Source: Planctomicrobium sp051465645 (lineage in GTDB: Bacteria > Planctomycetota > Planctomycetia > Planctomycetales > Planctomycetaceae). From it: a stretch of 64,000 nucleotides of DNA. Positions 1 to 10,120 of the stretch are shown in pieces. Under the pieces are notes generated by a model. The model ran no database searches. It had not been told where the DNA came from and was given only the letters and a program-made list of their open reading frames with translations. Within the stretch, counting starts at the first letter, position 1. Every line of letters begins with the position of its first letter. The stretch lies in NCBI RefSeq assembly GCF_051465645.1, contig NZ_CP195790.1:558001-622000 (forward strand), in the 5' to 3' direction. Both the position numbers and the translations under genes were made by a program.

Positions 1-1
1 C

Positions 2-1582
2 GGAACGCGTATCGAACCATGGGTTCCACCAGTCGGGTTTGCAGGTGTTGCGGAGTTGAAAGGAATCGCTGACGAAGTCGCACGCCGCAATCCAGACAGC
101 CCTGCTTACAAGAAAGCGTTTCAAGCTTACCTGAAAGCATCTGAAGACTGGTTGAAGAACGCGAAGGCCACTGCCGAGGCAGGTAAAGAAGCGACTGCTG
201 CCCCAGCCTTCCCTGCTGAGCTGAAACTCTACTCAGCAGTTGGCGAACCGACTGCACTCTACAACGCGATGATTCACCCTCTCGTCGGTTGGCCGATTCG
301 TGGAGCCATCTGGTATCAAGGGGAATCAAACTCCTCCGAAGGAATGCTTTATCGAGCAAAGATGCAGGCGCTGATCGAAGGTTGGCGGAAAATTTGGGGA
401 CAGGGAGACTTCCCGTTCTACTTTGTGCAAATTGCTCCATACAATTATGGGCATGCTGATCACGTTCTCGCAGAGTTCTGGGAAGCTCAAGCAGCATCAG
501 CGGAACTTCCGCAAACCGGCATGGCCGTCATTTCTGATATCGCGACATTGGGCGACATTCATCCACCTAACAAGCAGGATGTCGGTCTGCGACTGGCTTT
601 CCTGGCGTTGAAGAATAACTATGGGAAAGCAGACGTCGTCGCTACCGGGGCGACATTCAAATCAGTCACTCCAAAGGGCGAAAAGCTGATCGTCACGTTC
701 GAAAATACAGCTGGCGGTTTGCAGTCTCGAGATGGGAAACCATTGAACTGGTTCGAGATCATTGGCCCAGGTGTCGGGTGGACAAAAGCAGATGCCACCA
801 TCAATGGCGATACTGTCGTATTAACGGCCTCTGGAGTGACGCAACCAACCGCAGTGCGATTCGCCTGGCATAAGCAGGCGGAACCAAACCTGATGAATGG
901 AGCCAAGCTCCCGACATCAGCATTTCGGGCTGGTGACGTTCCCAAAGTGAACTTCCTTCCACAGATTGAAGAAGCCAAGAACTATAAATTGGCACTCGAT
1001 ATCGATCTGCAGAAGTTGGGGCCAACCATTGCCTACGATGAGGATCACCGAGGCCAGCTCAATGGAGCATTCGACCGCGTCGCGTATCTGCTGGAACTGC
1101 AGACAGGCTCAGCGCCGCCACAATTTGTTTATGCTTCGATGAACGCGTTCACCAAAGACGCGAGCAAGATTGGAATTCCAACAGTCGAATCAAAGGCAGT
1201 TTTTCAACAGCTGGTGGAGAAGCTGACAGTTGTTTCCAACGTCGCAGGGATTGAAAATGTCGTCGATTCGGATGGGGGAAACATCGAGTTTTGGCCGCAT
1301 AACTATGGGGCTGCGAATGGCGCCAACGTCCCCGGAGCATCCGCAACGATCTACGATTTTGGTGACACCTACTCTGCGCCGGTCGATGGCTATGGCTCGA
1401 TGCAGGTTCACAATTACAAAGCGAAGCAGACCTTGTTTGCGATCAACGCCTGGAAGTCAGGCCCCAACGCCAACATCGGCATCGGGAACAGCCCCGGCGA
1501 GCAACGGGACTGGACCTTCACGCCAAACGCAAATAGTTATTCCCTGAAACGACTCCGCGTTTTGGTCCGACCGATTCAGTAA
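2..1582 (+). CDS. Sialate O-acetylesterase-like protein, 5' end outside window
   Basis: The reading frame is open from the first bases of the window, so the N-terminus, including the nucleophile-serine block, lies upstream. The visible part shows the SASA esterase signature IRGAIWYQGESNS (near 295-335) and the block DIATLGDIHPPNKQDVG (535-585), which carries the catalytic Asp/His region. These enzymes remove O-acetyl groups from sialic acid or related sugars and are usually exported. After the esterase core, about 200 further residues (from about position 950) form a C-terminal region without recognised motifs; it ends in a Trp/Asn/Gly-rich, beta-sandwich-like stretch. An apparent TTG start at 56 is an artefact of the truncation. 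Family is clear, substrate is not; abundant planctomycete paralogs probably act on sulfated or acetylated polysaccharides. Confidence 0.82.
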   Translation, partial: GTRIEPWVPPVGFAGVAELKGIADEVARRNPDSPAYKKAFQAYLKASEDWLKNAKATAEAGKEATAAPAFPAELKLYSAVGEPTALYNAMIHPLVGWPIRGAIWYQGESNSSEGMLYRAKMQALIEGWRKIWGQGDFPFYFVQIAPYNYGHADHVLAEFWEAQAASAELPQTGMAVISDIATLGDIHPPNKQDVGLRLAFLALKNNYGKADVVATGATFKSVTPKGEKLIVTFENTAGGLQSRDGKPLNWFEIIGPGVGWTKADATINGDTVVLTASGVTQPTAVRFAWHKQAEPNLMNGAKLPTSAFRAGDVPKVNFLPQIEEAKNYKLALDIDLQKLGPTIAYDEDHRGQLNGAFDRVAYLLELQTGSAPPQFVYASMNAFTKDASKIGIPTVESKAVFQQLVEKLTVVSNVAGIENVVDSDGGNIEFWPHNYGAANGANVPGASATIYDFGDTYSAPVDGYGSMQVHNYKAKQTLFAINAWKSGPNANIGIGNSPGEQRDWTFTPNANSYSLKRLRVLVRPIQ

Positions 1583-1674
1583 ACCTTCCCAATGACGTTT
1601 CTCAAGCGTGCACAATTGATGAGTCTTGCCAGAGAGCGGTGCTGAGTAGGTTCAAACTCAATCGGATGAAGAGC

Positions 1675-1718
1675 AAATGCCGTAGTGAGGTCATGATGAT
1701 CTCGCTACGGCATTTTTT
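1675..1718 (+). terminator. Rho-independent terminator after the esterase gene
   Basis: A 15-bp stem (1675-1689 with 1701-1715, one G-U pair) closes an 11-nt loop and runs into six T residues at 1713-1718. It lies about 95 nt downstream of the esterase stop codon. Confidence 0.8.
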
Positions 1719-1747
1719 GTGCTCGGAGAGTTCTGTCACTCTGCAAA

Positions 1748-2212
1748 TCAAATCGATGCCCTACTACCAGAGTTCTGATCTACACTATTCGAGCACTCTT
1801 TACTTTCTTGGTAACCGAGCTTGAACTTCCCCAGACAGACTGCAATCACCGTAGCAAAAAAGAGAACTGTCAACATGCGCAGCGGATGGCTCACCCACCA
1901 CTTCGACGGATTGAAAATTTCGAACAACGTCGATGATCCGAGAACGCTGAAGTCAGCGATTTCCCCGTTGATCAGATAGAGGAAGACACTTGTCAGAACG
2001 AACGCGAGACAAATGACAACGGTGAGGAAAATGGTTCCCACCAATATTCCACTGAACAGGCCGTATAAGCTTCCCCAGATTATTGAAGTGACACGTTTGA
2101 GCCAGCTTTGCTTCTCCACTGCTGGATTGAAGAGGCGATAGATTAAATCAATCACAATTCCGAATGAGACGGTGATCACAATCATAGTTGCAATCGAAAG
2201 ACAGATTTCCAT
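1748..2212 (-). CDS. Small polytopic membrane protein, unknown function
   Basis: About 154 residues with three to four hydrophobic helices: one at the N-terminus (IATMIVITVSFGIVIDLIY), one or two in the middle (GLFSGILVGTIFLTVVICLA and the following VLTSVFLYLI), and one near the C-terminus (LTVLFFATVIAVCLG). The tail is polar and serine-rich. Two ATG codons lie close together (2218 and 2212). The GAGGG ribosome-binding sequence sits directly against the first and 6 nt before the second, so I favour 2212. No family recognised. It converges on the esterase gene and lies 5' to a group of small stress-type genes on the same strand; a role in envelope stress is only a guess from context. Confidence 0.55.
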   Translation of the reverse strand: MEICLSIATMIVITVSFGIVIDLIYRLFNPAVEKQSWLKRVTSIIWGSLYGLFSGILVGTIFLTVVICLAFVLTSVFLYLINGEIADFSVLGSSTLFEIFNPSKWWVSHPLRMLTVLFFATVIAVCLGKFKLGYQESKECSNSVDQNSGSRASI

Positions 2213-2535
2213 CGTCATCCCTCGTGTGTGAGCTGCGGTTGCAATTGGATTCAGATGCGATTGGAAATTGCATGAAGCCCAATAGGTCCAAATGGGTTTA
2301 CTTCGAGAGAATCCAGCGAGTCACTCTTCTGGAATGTTTCAATGATTGGCTTATCGGATATTACAGATTGTGGGTACGAGGTGAAATGGAATGCTCTGAG
2401 CAATAAATAAAAAGGCCGCCACGGGATCAAGTTGACCTCGTGGCGGCTCCCCCACAGTGCATTCATCATGCACTTGCTGTAGGTGTGAACTCTTAGGTTC
2501 CGAGCGTTCGTTGACTCTGGTGATCGCCGTTGACG
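2213..2535. other. Intergenic stretch with one terminator
   Basis: Between the small membrane protein and the GlsB-like gene. Apart from the minus-strand hairpin at 2406-2449 I see no gene or structured RNA here. Confidence 0.5.
2406..2449 (-). terminator. Terminator of the GlsB-like gene
   Basis: Perfect 9-bp GC-rich stem (2415-2423 with 2439-2447). On the minus strand it is followed by a T-rich run (complement of 2409-2413) and AT-rich sequence. It lies about 90 nt past the stop codon of the gene at 2536-2805. Confidence 0.82.
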
Positions 2536-2805
2536 CTACATTTGCGGCGACTTCTTACTTGCCGCAGCGGACAAGAAGAGGACGATGATCGCGCCAAGCA
2601 CCGACATCAACATGTTTGCTGGCTGAAGAAGGTCTCCTCCTCGAACAAGCGATGTGAGAAAGCCCCCAGCAAATGATCCCACAATCCCCAGGACCATGGT
2701 TGCCATCCAACCCATCTTTTGCTCGCCGGGCATGACCATCCGAGCAATCAGTCCAACAAAGATTCCGAAAAAAATCCAGGCGACCATTGCGGAAATAGTA
2801 CTCAT
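2536..2805 (-). CDS. GlsB/YeaQ/YmgE family stress-response membrane protein
   Basis: 89 residues with three hydrophobic segments: N-terminal (SAMVAWIFFGIFVGLIARMV), central glycine-rich (MVLGIVGSFAGGFLTSLV) and C-terminal (MLMSVLGAIIVLFLSAAAS). This is the size, topology and Gly pattern of the transglycosylase-associated/GlsB family, small inner-membrane proteins induced by general stress. The start is well set by AGGAG seven bases before ATG at 2805. It is probably monocistronic, with its own terminator. The neighbouring DUF4112 and DUF2383 genes also belong to families often seen in general-stress regulons, which supports a shared stress role by inference. Confidence 0.88.
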   Translation of the reverse strand: MSTISAMVAWIFFGIFVGLIARMVMPGEQKMGWMATMVLGIVGSFAGGFLTSLVRGGDLLQPANMLMSVLGAIIVLFLSAAASKKSPQM

Positions 2806-3015
2806 CTCATTTCTCCTGCGTGCACTTCACATCGAGTCATTGATGTAGGGGGAATCCGCACTTACGCATTCAGAAACACATCTAGCAGCATTCTTCAATG
2901 CGGTCATGGTATTGACTGCGAATTGCGAACAACATATTTCCAGACCCAATACTCACTTCAGAAGTCCAGATGTCCGGGATTCTGCTGAGTGGCGAAATCA
3001 CAGCCCGAATCAGCT

Positions 3016-3471
3016 TTAGTGAGTTGGCCCGAATTCACCTTTTGAATGACGTTCATGCAGATGTCGTTCCAAGAGTTTCACATTTCTTAAATTGGCGCGC
3101 CAGGCGACGTCAAACAGGTCTCCAACCACAGGAATTGAGCCAGCAGAAACATCGACAAGGATGTTCAGCAGCATCTGGCGAATCGCTGAACGAGGAACGT
3201 CCAGTTGCAGTGCGAGATAAACCACATAGGCTGATAACGCACCAGTTGCGACTTCGCCGATCCCGGGAATCATCCCGATAATTGCGTCCCAGCCGACGCG
3301 AATCGAAGTTCCGGGAATGACAAACCGGTTGTCGAGCGCGAGTGCCAGCGCACGAATTCGCTTCAGAATCGCCAGTTCCTCTGCCTTTGTCAGCTTACGC
3401 TTTGCTCGCGTGGCGGCCTTTGAACCCATTACCACCTGGAAGTCATTGATACGAGTGAGATCGAGTTCCAT
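3016..3471 (-). CDS. DUF4112 domain membrane protein
   Basis: 151 residues from the ATG at 3471, chosen because GAGGAGGGG lies just upstream; the longer frame to 3534 has no such site. The N-terminus is basic and charged (KRKLTKAEELAILKRIRAL). It is followed by the DUF4112 core: FVIPGTSIRVGWDAIIGMIP, then GIGEVATGALSAYVVYLAL, and after a short link the block VDVSAGSIPVVGDLFDVAWR. Two helices likely sit in the membrane. The biochemical role of the family is unknown; it is widespread next to stress genes. It is divergent from the DUF2383 gene at 3934, sharing a 460-nt intergenic region with repeats. Confidence 0.85.
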   Translation of the reverse strand: MELDLTRINDFQVVMGSKAATRAKRKLTKAEELAILKRIRALALALDNRFVIPGTSIRVGWDAIIGMIPGIGEVATGALSAYVVYLALQLDVPRSAIRQMLLNILVDVSAGSIPVVGDLFDVAWRANLRNVKLLERHLHERHSKGEFGPTH

Positions 3472-3581
3472 GGTCCCCTCCTCTATTTCTCTCCGATTGT
3501 CCCTGATACCGGGATCTCGGCTTGCTTTTAACACACCTGACGTCGTGAACTTATGAGCGATAGGTTTCTACAATTTGATCA

Positions 3582-3645
3582 ACACTGAGTGCTCAAAACT
3601 GAGTGTTCGGCATGCGATGTGATCGCGGAACACTGAGTCTCAAAA
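3582..3645. repeat. 17-nt direct repeat pair between divergent stress genes
   Basis: Unit 1 is ACACTGAGTGCTCAAAA at 3582-3598. Unit 2 is ACACTGAGTCTCAAAA at 3630-3645, the same except for one missing base. A partial third copy (AACTGAGTGTT) follows unit 1 at 3597-3607. The spacing of 48 nt and the position in a divergent promoter region suggest regulator binding sites, but no known operator is recognised. Confidence 0.55.
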
Positions 3646-3717
3646 TGCGTGATCAAGCAAGTAGCGAAGTTCCGAATCTGTGAATTGCATCATCTTGAGA
3701 CGCTGATTCTTGGAGCG

Positions 3718-3756
3718 TTCGGAAACCAGTCCCTTTTCTGTTCAGGGAGTTCCGAA
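3718..3756. repeat. Inverted repeat in the DUF2383 leader
   Basis: Outer arms TTCGGAA (3718-3724) and TTCCGAA (3750-3756) enclose inner arms TCCCT (3730-3734) and AGGGA (3744-3748). It could fold as one hairpin. It has no T-run, so it is more likely an operator or mRNA leader structure than a terminator. Confidence 0.45.
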
Positions 3757-3933
3757 AAATGAGTCTAGTTGCTGTAAGTCTGCGACTCGTGAATAAGGCA
3801 GTTCACATGGTGGAATGTGCAGCGTTTCCATTACTGGCAAGTTAAGGAGTTGGCATCGTAATTGCCTTGTTAGATCCAGTGGCCTTGTTGCATAGGTGCA
3901 GAAGCAAAAATCAGACGAATAAGGAAATGAATC

Positions 3934-4413
3934 ATGCCACTGGAAACAACAACGAATCTTTGTAAGGAAACGATCAATCAATTGGAGGAATTAATCCAAA
4001 TAAACATCGATAGCCGGGACGGCTTTCATCATGCCGCTGGTGCAATTGAAGACATGACATTGCACTCAATGTTCGAAGCACTTGCTCAACAGCGAGACGA
4101 ACAGGCTCATCAGCTTTCAGGTTATGTTCAGATGAACCATCGCACGCCGTCGATGCGTGGAACACTGGCGGCATCGCTTCATCGCGGGTGGATGAATATT
4201 CGCGAAGCACTCACCACCAACAATCTGCTCACAGTGCTCTCCGATCTGGAACACGGTGAAGACCTCATCAAGGAAGCGTATGAACACTCCCTGAAGGTCA
4301 CCGAAGGAAGTGCTGTGAACGACGTTTTGCTTCACCAGTTTGCTCAGGTGAAATCTGCCCACGATCGAATTCGCGACTTGCGTGACGAGCACCGCGCCGC
4401 AGCCAACGGGTAA
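3934..4413 (+). CDS. PA2169-family four-helix-bundle protein (DUF2383)
   Basis: 159 residues, almost all predicted helical, with the ferritin-like arrangement of this family: LEELIQINIDSRDGFHHAAG near the N-terminus, LAQQRDEQAHQLSGYV in helix 2, SLHRGWMNIREAL in helix 3, and LEHGEDLIKEAYEHSLK in helix 4. Glu/His residues are spaced as in ferritin-like bundles (E56-type EQAHQ, HGEDLIKEAYEH), but metal binding is not shown. The start is supported by AAGGAA nine bases before ATG. The family is commonly stress-associated and of unknown activity. It is transcribed away from the DUF4112 gene. Confidence 0.85.
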   Translation: MPLETTTNLCKETINQLEELIQINIDSRDGFHHAAGAIEDMTLHSMFEALAQQRDEQAHQLSGYVQMNHRTPSMRGTLAASLHRGWMNIREALTTNNLLTVLSDLEHGEDLIKEAYEHSLKVTEGSAVNDVLLHQFAQVKSAHDRIRDLRDEHRAAANG

Positions 4414-4850
4414 ATTTCCGTGGCAATCAAGCGGTCATCCGCTGCCGACATTACGGTCGCATTGTGATTCGCACGAGAGTCCTGTGAACCGATCGCTGCG
4501 GAGAGTCCTCGTATCCAAAGAACGTGCTGGTAAGTGTTCTGCCAGTGCGTCCTTTGGATGCGTCTTATGAGTTTTCGCCCAACTTGGAAGTTCAGCTTCG
4601 TCAGGAAATTCGAACTGGCGGAAGCGACTCTGTAGCGCGAAGTTGAAGTCGCAGATCAAATAGAGTCTGTTCTCACTGCAAAGGAGCAAGTAGAGTAAGG
4701 AGTCAGATTCACAAGGGAAATTCACTGTGCAATGTGAACGAAGACATCTGAACTCACACGGCAGTGAAGGTGTCACTCTGGCGTGGAGCTTCCATACTCA
4801 GAGTTGATGAACCTGCTTCCTCTCCTGGTTGTAGAATTGAAAGAATCGCG
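4414..4850. other. Intergenic, nothing recognised
   Basis: Between the DUF2383 gene and the NADH dehydrogenase. Several short frames exist on both strands, but none has a ribosome-binding site or protein-like composition that I trust. The 3' part presumably carries the promoter of the next gene. Confidence 0.4.
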
Positions 4851-6182
4851 ATGACCTCGGTTCGAAAAACGTCTCATCTGCATCGAATCGTGATCATCGG
4901 AGGGGGATTCGGAGGCCTGCACGTTGCGAGAGGATTGAGCCGCGCGGACGTCGATGTGAAGCTGATCGACAAACGCAATTTCCATCTCTTCCAGCCGCTG
5001 CTCTATCAGGTGGCTGGAGGTGCACTCTCGCCTGCAAACATTGCTGCTCCAATCCGGCAGATCCTGTCACGTCAGCAAAACTGTCAGGTGCTGATGGGGG
5101 ACGTTGTTGGAATCGACCCTAAATCTCAGATCGTCGAGTTGGCAGATGGGGACAGAATTCCATATGACACCCTCGTTCTTGCGGCAGGAGCAACGCACAG
5201 TTATTTCGGGAATGATCATTGGGAGAAGTTCGCTCCCGGGTTGAAAACAATCGAGAATGCAACCGAAATCCGTTCGCGAATTCTCGTCGCATTTGAACGC
5301 GCGGAACTGGAAAATGACCCCGAAGTGCGCCGGAAGTTACTCACATTTATGATCGTCGGCGCTGGGCCGACCGGTGTGGAACTCGCTGGGACATTGGCTG
5401 AAATCGCGAATCGAAGTTTGCGATCTGATTTTCGGGCGATCAATCCATCCGAGTCACAAACAATCCTCGTCGAAGCTGCCGACCGAGTGCTGACGGCGTT
5501 TCCACCTGAGCTTTCGGAGAAGGCCAAACGGTCACTGGAGAAACTTGGTGTGACGGTGCGATGTCAGACAATGGTTTCAAATGTCACGGCAGACCATGTT
5601 GAACTGAAGGTTGGCGACAAAACCGAAATCGTCCCGACAGAAACCGTCCTCTGGGCTGCCGGAGTGAAAGCGTCGCAGCTTGGAAGTCTTTTGAAAGAAA
5701 GCACCGATGCACAGTTGGACCGCGCTGGCCGGGTCATCGTCAACGCTGATTTGAGTATTCCCAACTACAATGACATTTTTGTACTCGGGGATATGGCGAG
5801 CTATACACATGGAACTGAACGCCCGTTACCCGGCGTCGCTCCCGTGGCGATTCAGCAAGGGAAATTTCTCGCGAAGCTCATCAAAGCTCGACTCGCATCC
5901 CGAGCGGAACCCAAATTCCAGTATCACGACCTCGGGAATCTCGCGACCATCGGGCGTTGGTCTGCAGTGGCGGACTTTCAGTGGATTCGTCTCTCCGGAT
6001 TCATCGCATGGTTCCTCTGGCTGGTTGTTCACCTGATGCACATCGTCAGCTTCCGTAATCGCCTGCTGGTGACGATTCAGTGGGGGTGGCTCTTTTTGTC
6101 CAATGACCGGTCTGCCCGACTGATTACGGGTGAGGTCGGGACTGAGTCTTGCGAGAAGTCCCCGAAAACGGATTCGAACTGA
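4851..6182 (+). CDS. ndh: Type II NADH dehydrogenase (NDH-2), FAD-dependent
   Basis: 443 residues from ATG 4851; the upstream frame to 4764 has no site or conservation. It oxidises NADH and passes electrons to quinone at the membrane without pumping protons. The FAD dinucleotide fold RIVIIGGGFGGLHVARGL is at residues 12-29, followed by the family block NFHLFQPLLYQVAGGALSP. The NADH-binding fold is FMIVGAGPTGVELAGTLAEI, and the FAD motif VLGDMASY precedes PGVAPVAIQQGKFLAK. The C-terminus has hydrophobic and aromatic segments (SGFIAWFLWLVVHLMHI and RLLVTIQWGWLFLS) that fit membrane anchoring of NDH-2. Single gene with no linked respiratory operon. Confident family call. Confidence 0.92.
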   Translation: MTSVRKTSHLHRIVIIGGGFGGLHVARGLSRADVDVKLIDKRNFHLFQPLLYQVAGGALSPANIAAPIRQILSRQQNCQVLMGDVVGIDPKSQIVELADGDRIPYDTLVLAAGATHSYFGNDHWEKFAPGLKTIENATEIRSRILVAFERAELENDPEVRRKLLTFMIVGAGPTGVELAGTLAEIANRSLRSDFRAINPSESQTILVEAADRVLTAFPPELSEKAKRSLEKLGVTVRCQTMVSNVTADHVELKVGDKTEIVPTETVLWAAGVKASQLGSLLKESTDAQLDRAGRVIVNADLSIPNYNDIFVLGDMASYTHGTERPLPGVAPVAIQQGKFLAKLIKARLASRAEPKFQYHDLGNLATIGRWSAVADFQWIRLSGFIAWFLWLVVHLMHIVSFRNRLLVTIQWGWLFLSNDRSARLITGEVGTESCEKSPKTDSN

Positions 6183-6380
6183 TGGGAGAGCGTGCCTGCA
6201 AGATGCGGCGTCCCTGATTCAACGGAGTTGCTGACAGCAAAGCATCCGGCGGATTGCGTTCATCAACTGGTGAGAACCGTGCATTCCCCTGGCTGGGGCG
6301 AGACTGGTCAGCATCCCTGTGTGGAGAGTGGGGATGTTGGAGGCAGTCGCGACAGAGAATCTGCCATAGTGTGTGCTGAA

Positions 6381-6420
6381 AACGAAAACAGCCTCTGACG
6401 AGTTTCCCCGTCAGAGGCTG
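6381..6420 (-). terminator. Terminator of the 16S rRNA transcript
   Basis: A perfect 12-bp stem (6389-6400 with 6409-6420) with an 8-nt loop, followed on the minus strand by TTTTCGTTTTC. It lies about 230 nt beyond the 16S 3' end and closes the transcription unit before any 23S gene could follow. Confidence 0.85.
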
Positions 6421-6430
6421 CGTTATCAAA

Positions 6431-6460
6431 ATGGTTAGTGAAGTCTGCTTAGGAATGCGA
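6431..6460 (-). other. 3' arm of the pre-16S processing stem
   Basis: Bases 6432-6443 are perfectly complementary to 8260-8271 upstream of the 16S gene (12 bp). After a short irregular stretch, pairing resumes at AATGCG (6454-6459). The two arms flank the mature rRNA and would form the long double-stranded stalk cut by RNase III. Confidence 0.72.
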
Positions 6461-6645
6461 ATGCAATCTGCATTACTGCTTCAAGAAGGCTGACTCAATA
6501 AAGGAATATAAAACGCTGAGTGGATCTGGTCAGAAACCTGACCTCTCTCACATTTTACAGTCCAGGTTCCTCACAAATTCTGGCTAGAGTTTGTGAGGAG
6601 GTTTTGGAGGCGTACCTGATTCAGAGAATCAAGTATCCCCGATTT

Positions 6646-8157
<1,512 letters not shown>

Positions 8158-8234
8158 ATTTCACGTGGAGCAAACCGAAGTCTACCGCACGATTTAAAAC
8201 AACATTCAGTGCTTGATCGCGTCAGCTCATCTAC

Positions 8235-8272
8235 GCAAACGCATTCTTTATCGCAAGACCTTCACTAACCAA
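8235..8272 (-). other. 5' arm of the pre-16S processing stem
   Basis: Partner of 6431-6460. The segment 8260-8271 pairs perfectly with 6432-6443, and CGCATT (8240-8245) pairs with AATGCG at 6454-6459. It lies between the boxA-like element and the mature 16S 5' end. Confidence 0.72.
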
Positions 8273-8285
8273 TTTTTCAAAGATC
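8273..8285 (-). promoter_or_regulatory. boxA-like antitermination element
   Basis: On the minus strand the leader reads GATCTTTGAAAAA, which resembles rRNA boxA elements bound by NusB/S10. It is about 115 nt upstream of the mature 16S and directly upstream of the processing arm, the usual place for boxA. Confidence 0.5.
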
Positions 8286-8337
8286 AATGTCGTTTCCTTT
8301 CGGTCTCGACTCCCACCAGCGTGTGGCGGGGAGGCGA

Positions 8338-8365
8338 TTTATACCCGAGTTCCCGAGAGAGTCAA
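8338..8365 (-). promoter_or_regulatory. 16S rRNA promoter
   Basis: Minus strand: -35 TTGACT (complement of 8360-8365), 16-nt spacer, -10 TATAAA (complement of 8338-8343). This is close to the housekeeping sigma consensus. Transcription would start near 8331, giving a leader of about 170 nt. Confidence 0.75.
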
Positions 8366-8659
8366 CCGAATGGCACATGAAAAGTGAATTTTCTTTGAGG
8401 GCGTATCGTTCGGTGAGGTGTAACGTCAATTGGCGAAAGGGATAACGGATTGTACGGAAAGTTGTTGAATGTCGTTTTGCTCTGCGAACCGGGGCGTTCT
8501 CAGCAGGTTTTGGGGTCTCCGCTTTACAGTCATCTTGACCGATTCGGTACGTTTCCCATGTAATGACGGACGTCGTGCATTCGAATTCGGTATCACGAAT
8601 TCGTCGGCGGCGATCTGTTCTGTAATTTGAGTGTGGACCGCCCGAAGGGATTTGACGCG
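8366..8659. other. Divergent region between 16S promoter and LptF/G gene
   Basis: Upstream flank of the rRNA promoter and 5' region of the permease gene. A minus-strand frame (8426-8701) overlaps the start of the permease and is not supported. Nothing else recognised. Confidence 0.4.
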
Positions 8660-9796
8660 GTGACGACGTTTGATCGGTATCTTCTGTTCCGTTATCTGCA
8701 CGTGGTGTTCGTGTTCTGCGTTGCCACGATCGGTCTATTCGTGGTGGTTGATGGATTCACGAACCTGGACGCGTTTCAGGCAAAGGTCGAGAGCGACGGA
8801 GGCGAATCATTCGCTCTGTTCTTGAGAATCGGACAGTACTATCTCTATCAGTCTGCCTTGATCCTCGATACGGCCGGCCCTTCGATTATTGTGATCTCTG
8901 CCATGTCGGCCTTGGCACTGATGTTGAGACATGGGGAGATTCACCCTGTTCTCGCAGCGGGTGTGCCGACATACCGTGCCACGATTTCTCTTTCACTGGC
9001 GATTGTCGTGGTCAATCTGGCGTTGATTGGGAACCAGGAATTCATACTGCCGCGAATTGCTCATCACTTGCAGGGGCGACACGGCGAATTGGCGGATGAC
9101 ACGCAGAATGTCGAACCCCAATATGATTACAAGTCGCGAATATTCGTTAGCGGAAGCGGGATCGTGCCTGCTGAACAGCGCCTCAACGAACCGGAGTTCC
9201 TTCTCCCGACCCCATTGCTGGCAACGAGTTTTGTCGCGATGAAAGGGACGGCAGCGTATTTCCTGCCTGCCAGCGAAAAAGAACCTGCAGGTTGGCTCGT
9301 AGAAAACGTTTCCCCTGCGTTTGATGCCCTTCCTCTGACGGAAGCTGGCCGGAAGATGATCATCCCGCAACCAGGAACGAGCAATGTCTTCGTCAATGTT
9401 GGCCTCTCCTTCGATCAGCTCAATCGAAATGCATCGAATCCCAAGCTGGTGTCGACGGCGGGATTGATCCGAAAATTACAGCAACCATCGAATACCGCTC
9501 AGAGTCGCCGTCGGTTGGAAGTGACTCTTCATGAACGGATCACTCGCCCTATCGTTACGTTGATCGGCTTGTACACCGTGATTCCCCTGATCGTCCGGCG
9601 CGAGAAAATGAGCGTCATGCAGCAGGTGACGAATATCGCAACGTGTGTCGCCACGCTTGGTGTCGTGCACGGGTTGGCGATTGGAGCACAAATGTTAGGC
9701 GAATCCGGGATTCTTCAACCAGCTCAAGCTGTCTGGGGACCTGTGGTTGCGTCCGGGGGCCTTGCAGGTTGGTTGACTGGATCTGTGCGCACCTGA
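8660..9796 (+). CDS. LptF/LptG family permease (LPS export)
   Basis: About 378 residues. Six membrane segments are expected in this family. Hydrophobic stretches are visible at the N-terminus (YLHVVFVFCVATIGLFVVVD), near 8880-8960 (ASP-rich turn, then IIVISAMSALALMLRHGEIH), near 8990, and three at the C-terminus from about 9540 (ITRPIVTLIGLYTVIPLIVR). The segment LRHGEIHPVLAAGVP matches the conserved cytoplasmic helix that contacts the LptB ATPase. The large middle part (9070-9480) is the periplasmic domain. LptF/LptG move lipopolysaccharide from the inner membrane to the LptC/A/D bridge. There is no in-frame ATG after the preceding stop at 8564; I prefer GTG 8660, nine bases after AAGGGA, over TTG 8627. 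No lpt partner is adjacent. Confidence 0.8.
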   Translation: MTTFDRYLLFRYLHVVFVFCVATIGLFVVVDGFTNLDAFQAKVESDGGESFALFLRIGQYYLYQSALILDTAGPSIIVISAMSALALMLRHGEIHPVLAAGVPTYRATISLSLAIVVVNLALIGNQEFILPRIAHHLQGRHGELADDTQNVEPQYDYKSRIFVSGSGIVPAEQRLNEPEFLLPTPLLATSFVAMKGTAAYFLPASEKEPAGWLVENVSPAFDALPLTEAGRKMIIPQPGTSNVFVNVGLSFDQLNRNASNPKLVSTAGLIRKLQQPSNTAQSRRRLEVTLHERITRPIVTLIGLYTVIPLIVRREKMSVMQQVTNIATCVATLGVVHGLAIGAQMLGESGILQPAQAVWGPVVASGGLAGWLTGSVRT

Positions 9797-10120
9797 CAGA
9801 GATCCCGTGTTTGGATGCTTCCGATTCTTGCTTGGATGAATCGTTTGAACAGGAATTCCTGGGGTATTGCTGTGTCTGCGGATTCGATGTTCGCGATCGT
9901 CTCCTGATTCAGGTAAATTGCAGGTGACCAGCTCAGTTGAGTCGATGAACAGGTTGCAATCGGTTTCACAGAGTGCTTTCTCCGGAGTCGCGCAGACCGT
10001 GACATCAGTCGAGAAAATACCCTAAAATGCAATCTTGCTGACTGTTCATCCCCTTGTGAATCTCAGCTTCGACGAGAGTCATTTTCGCCCCCGATGCGTT
10101 TCAATTGTGAAGAGGTTCGA
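9797..10120. other. Intergenic, nothing recognised
   Basis: Between the permease and ispH. It presumably holds the ispH promoter; no hairpin or gene stands out. Confidence 0.4.

Larger units (their letters stand above)
3472..3933. other. Divergent intergenic region with repeats
   Basis: Separates the divergent DUF4112 and DUF2383 genes. It holds the direct repeat at 3582-3645 and the hairpin at 3718-3756, listed separately. No gene is visible. Confidence 0.5.

Noticed and set aside
6165..6190. T-arm-like sequence GGATTCGAACT at the end of the NADH dehydrogenase gene
   Set aside because: No acceptor stem or anticodon arm around it; it is coding sequence.
8426..8701. 91-codon minus-strand frame overlapping the LptF/G start
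   Set aside because: Overlaps the conserved permease N-terminus and lies directly behind the rRNA promoter; composition is random-like.
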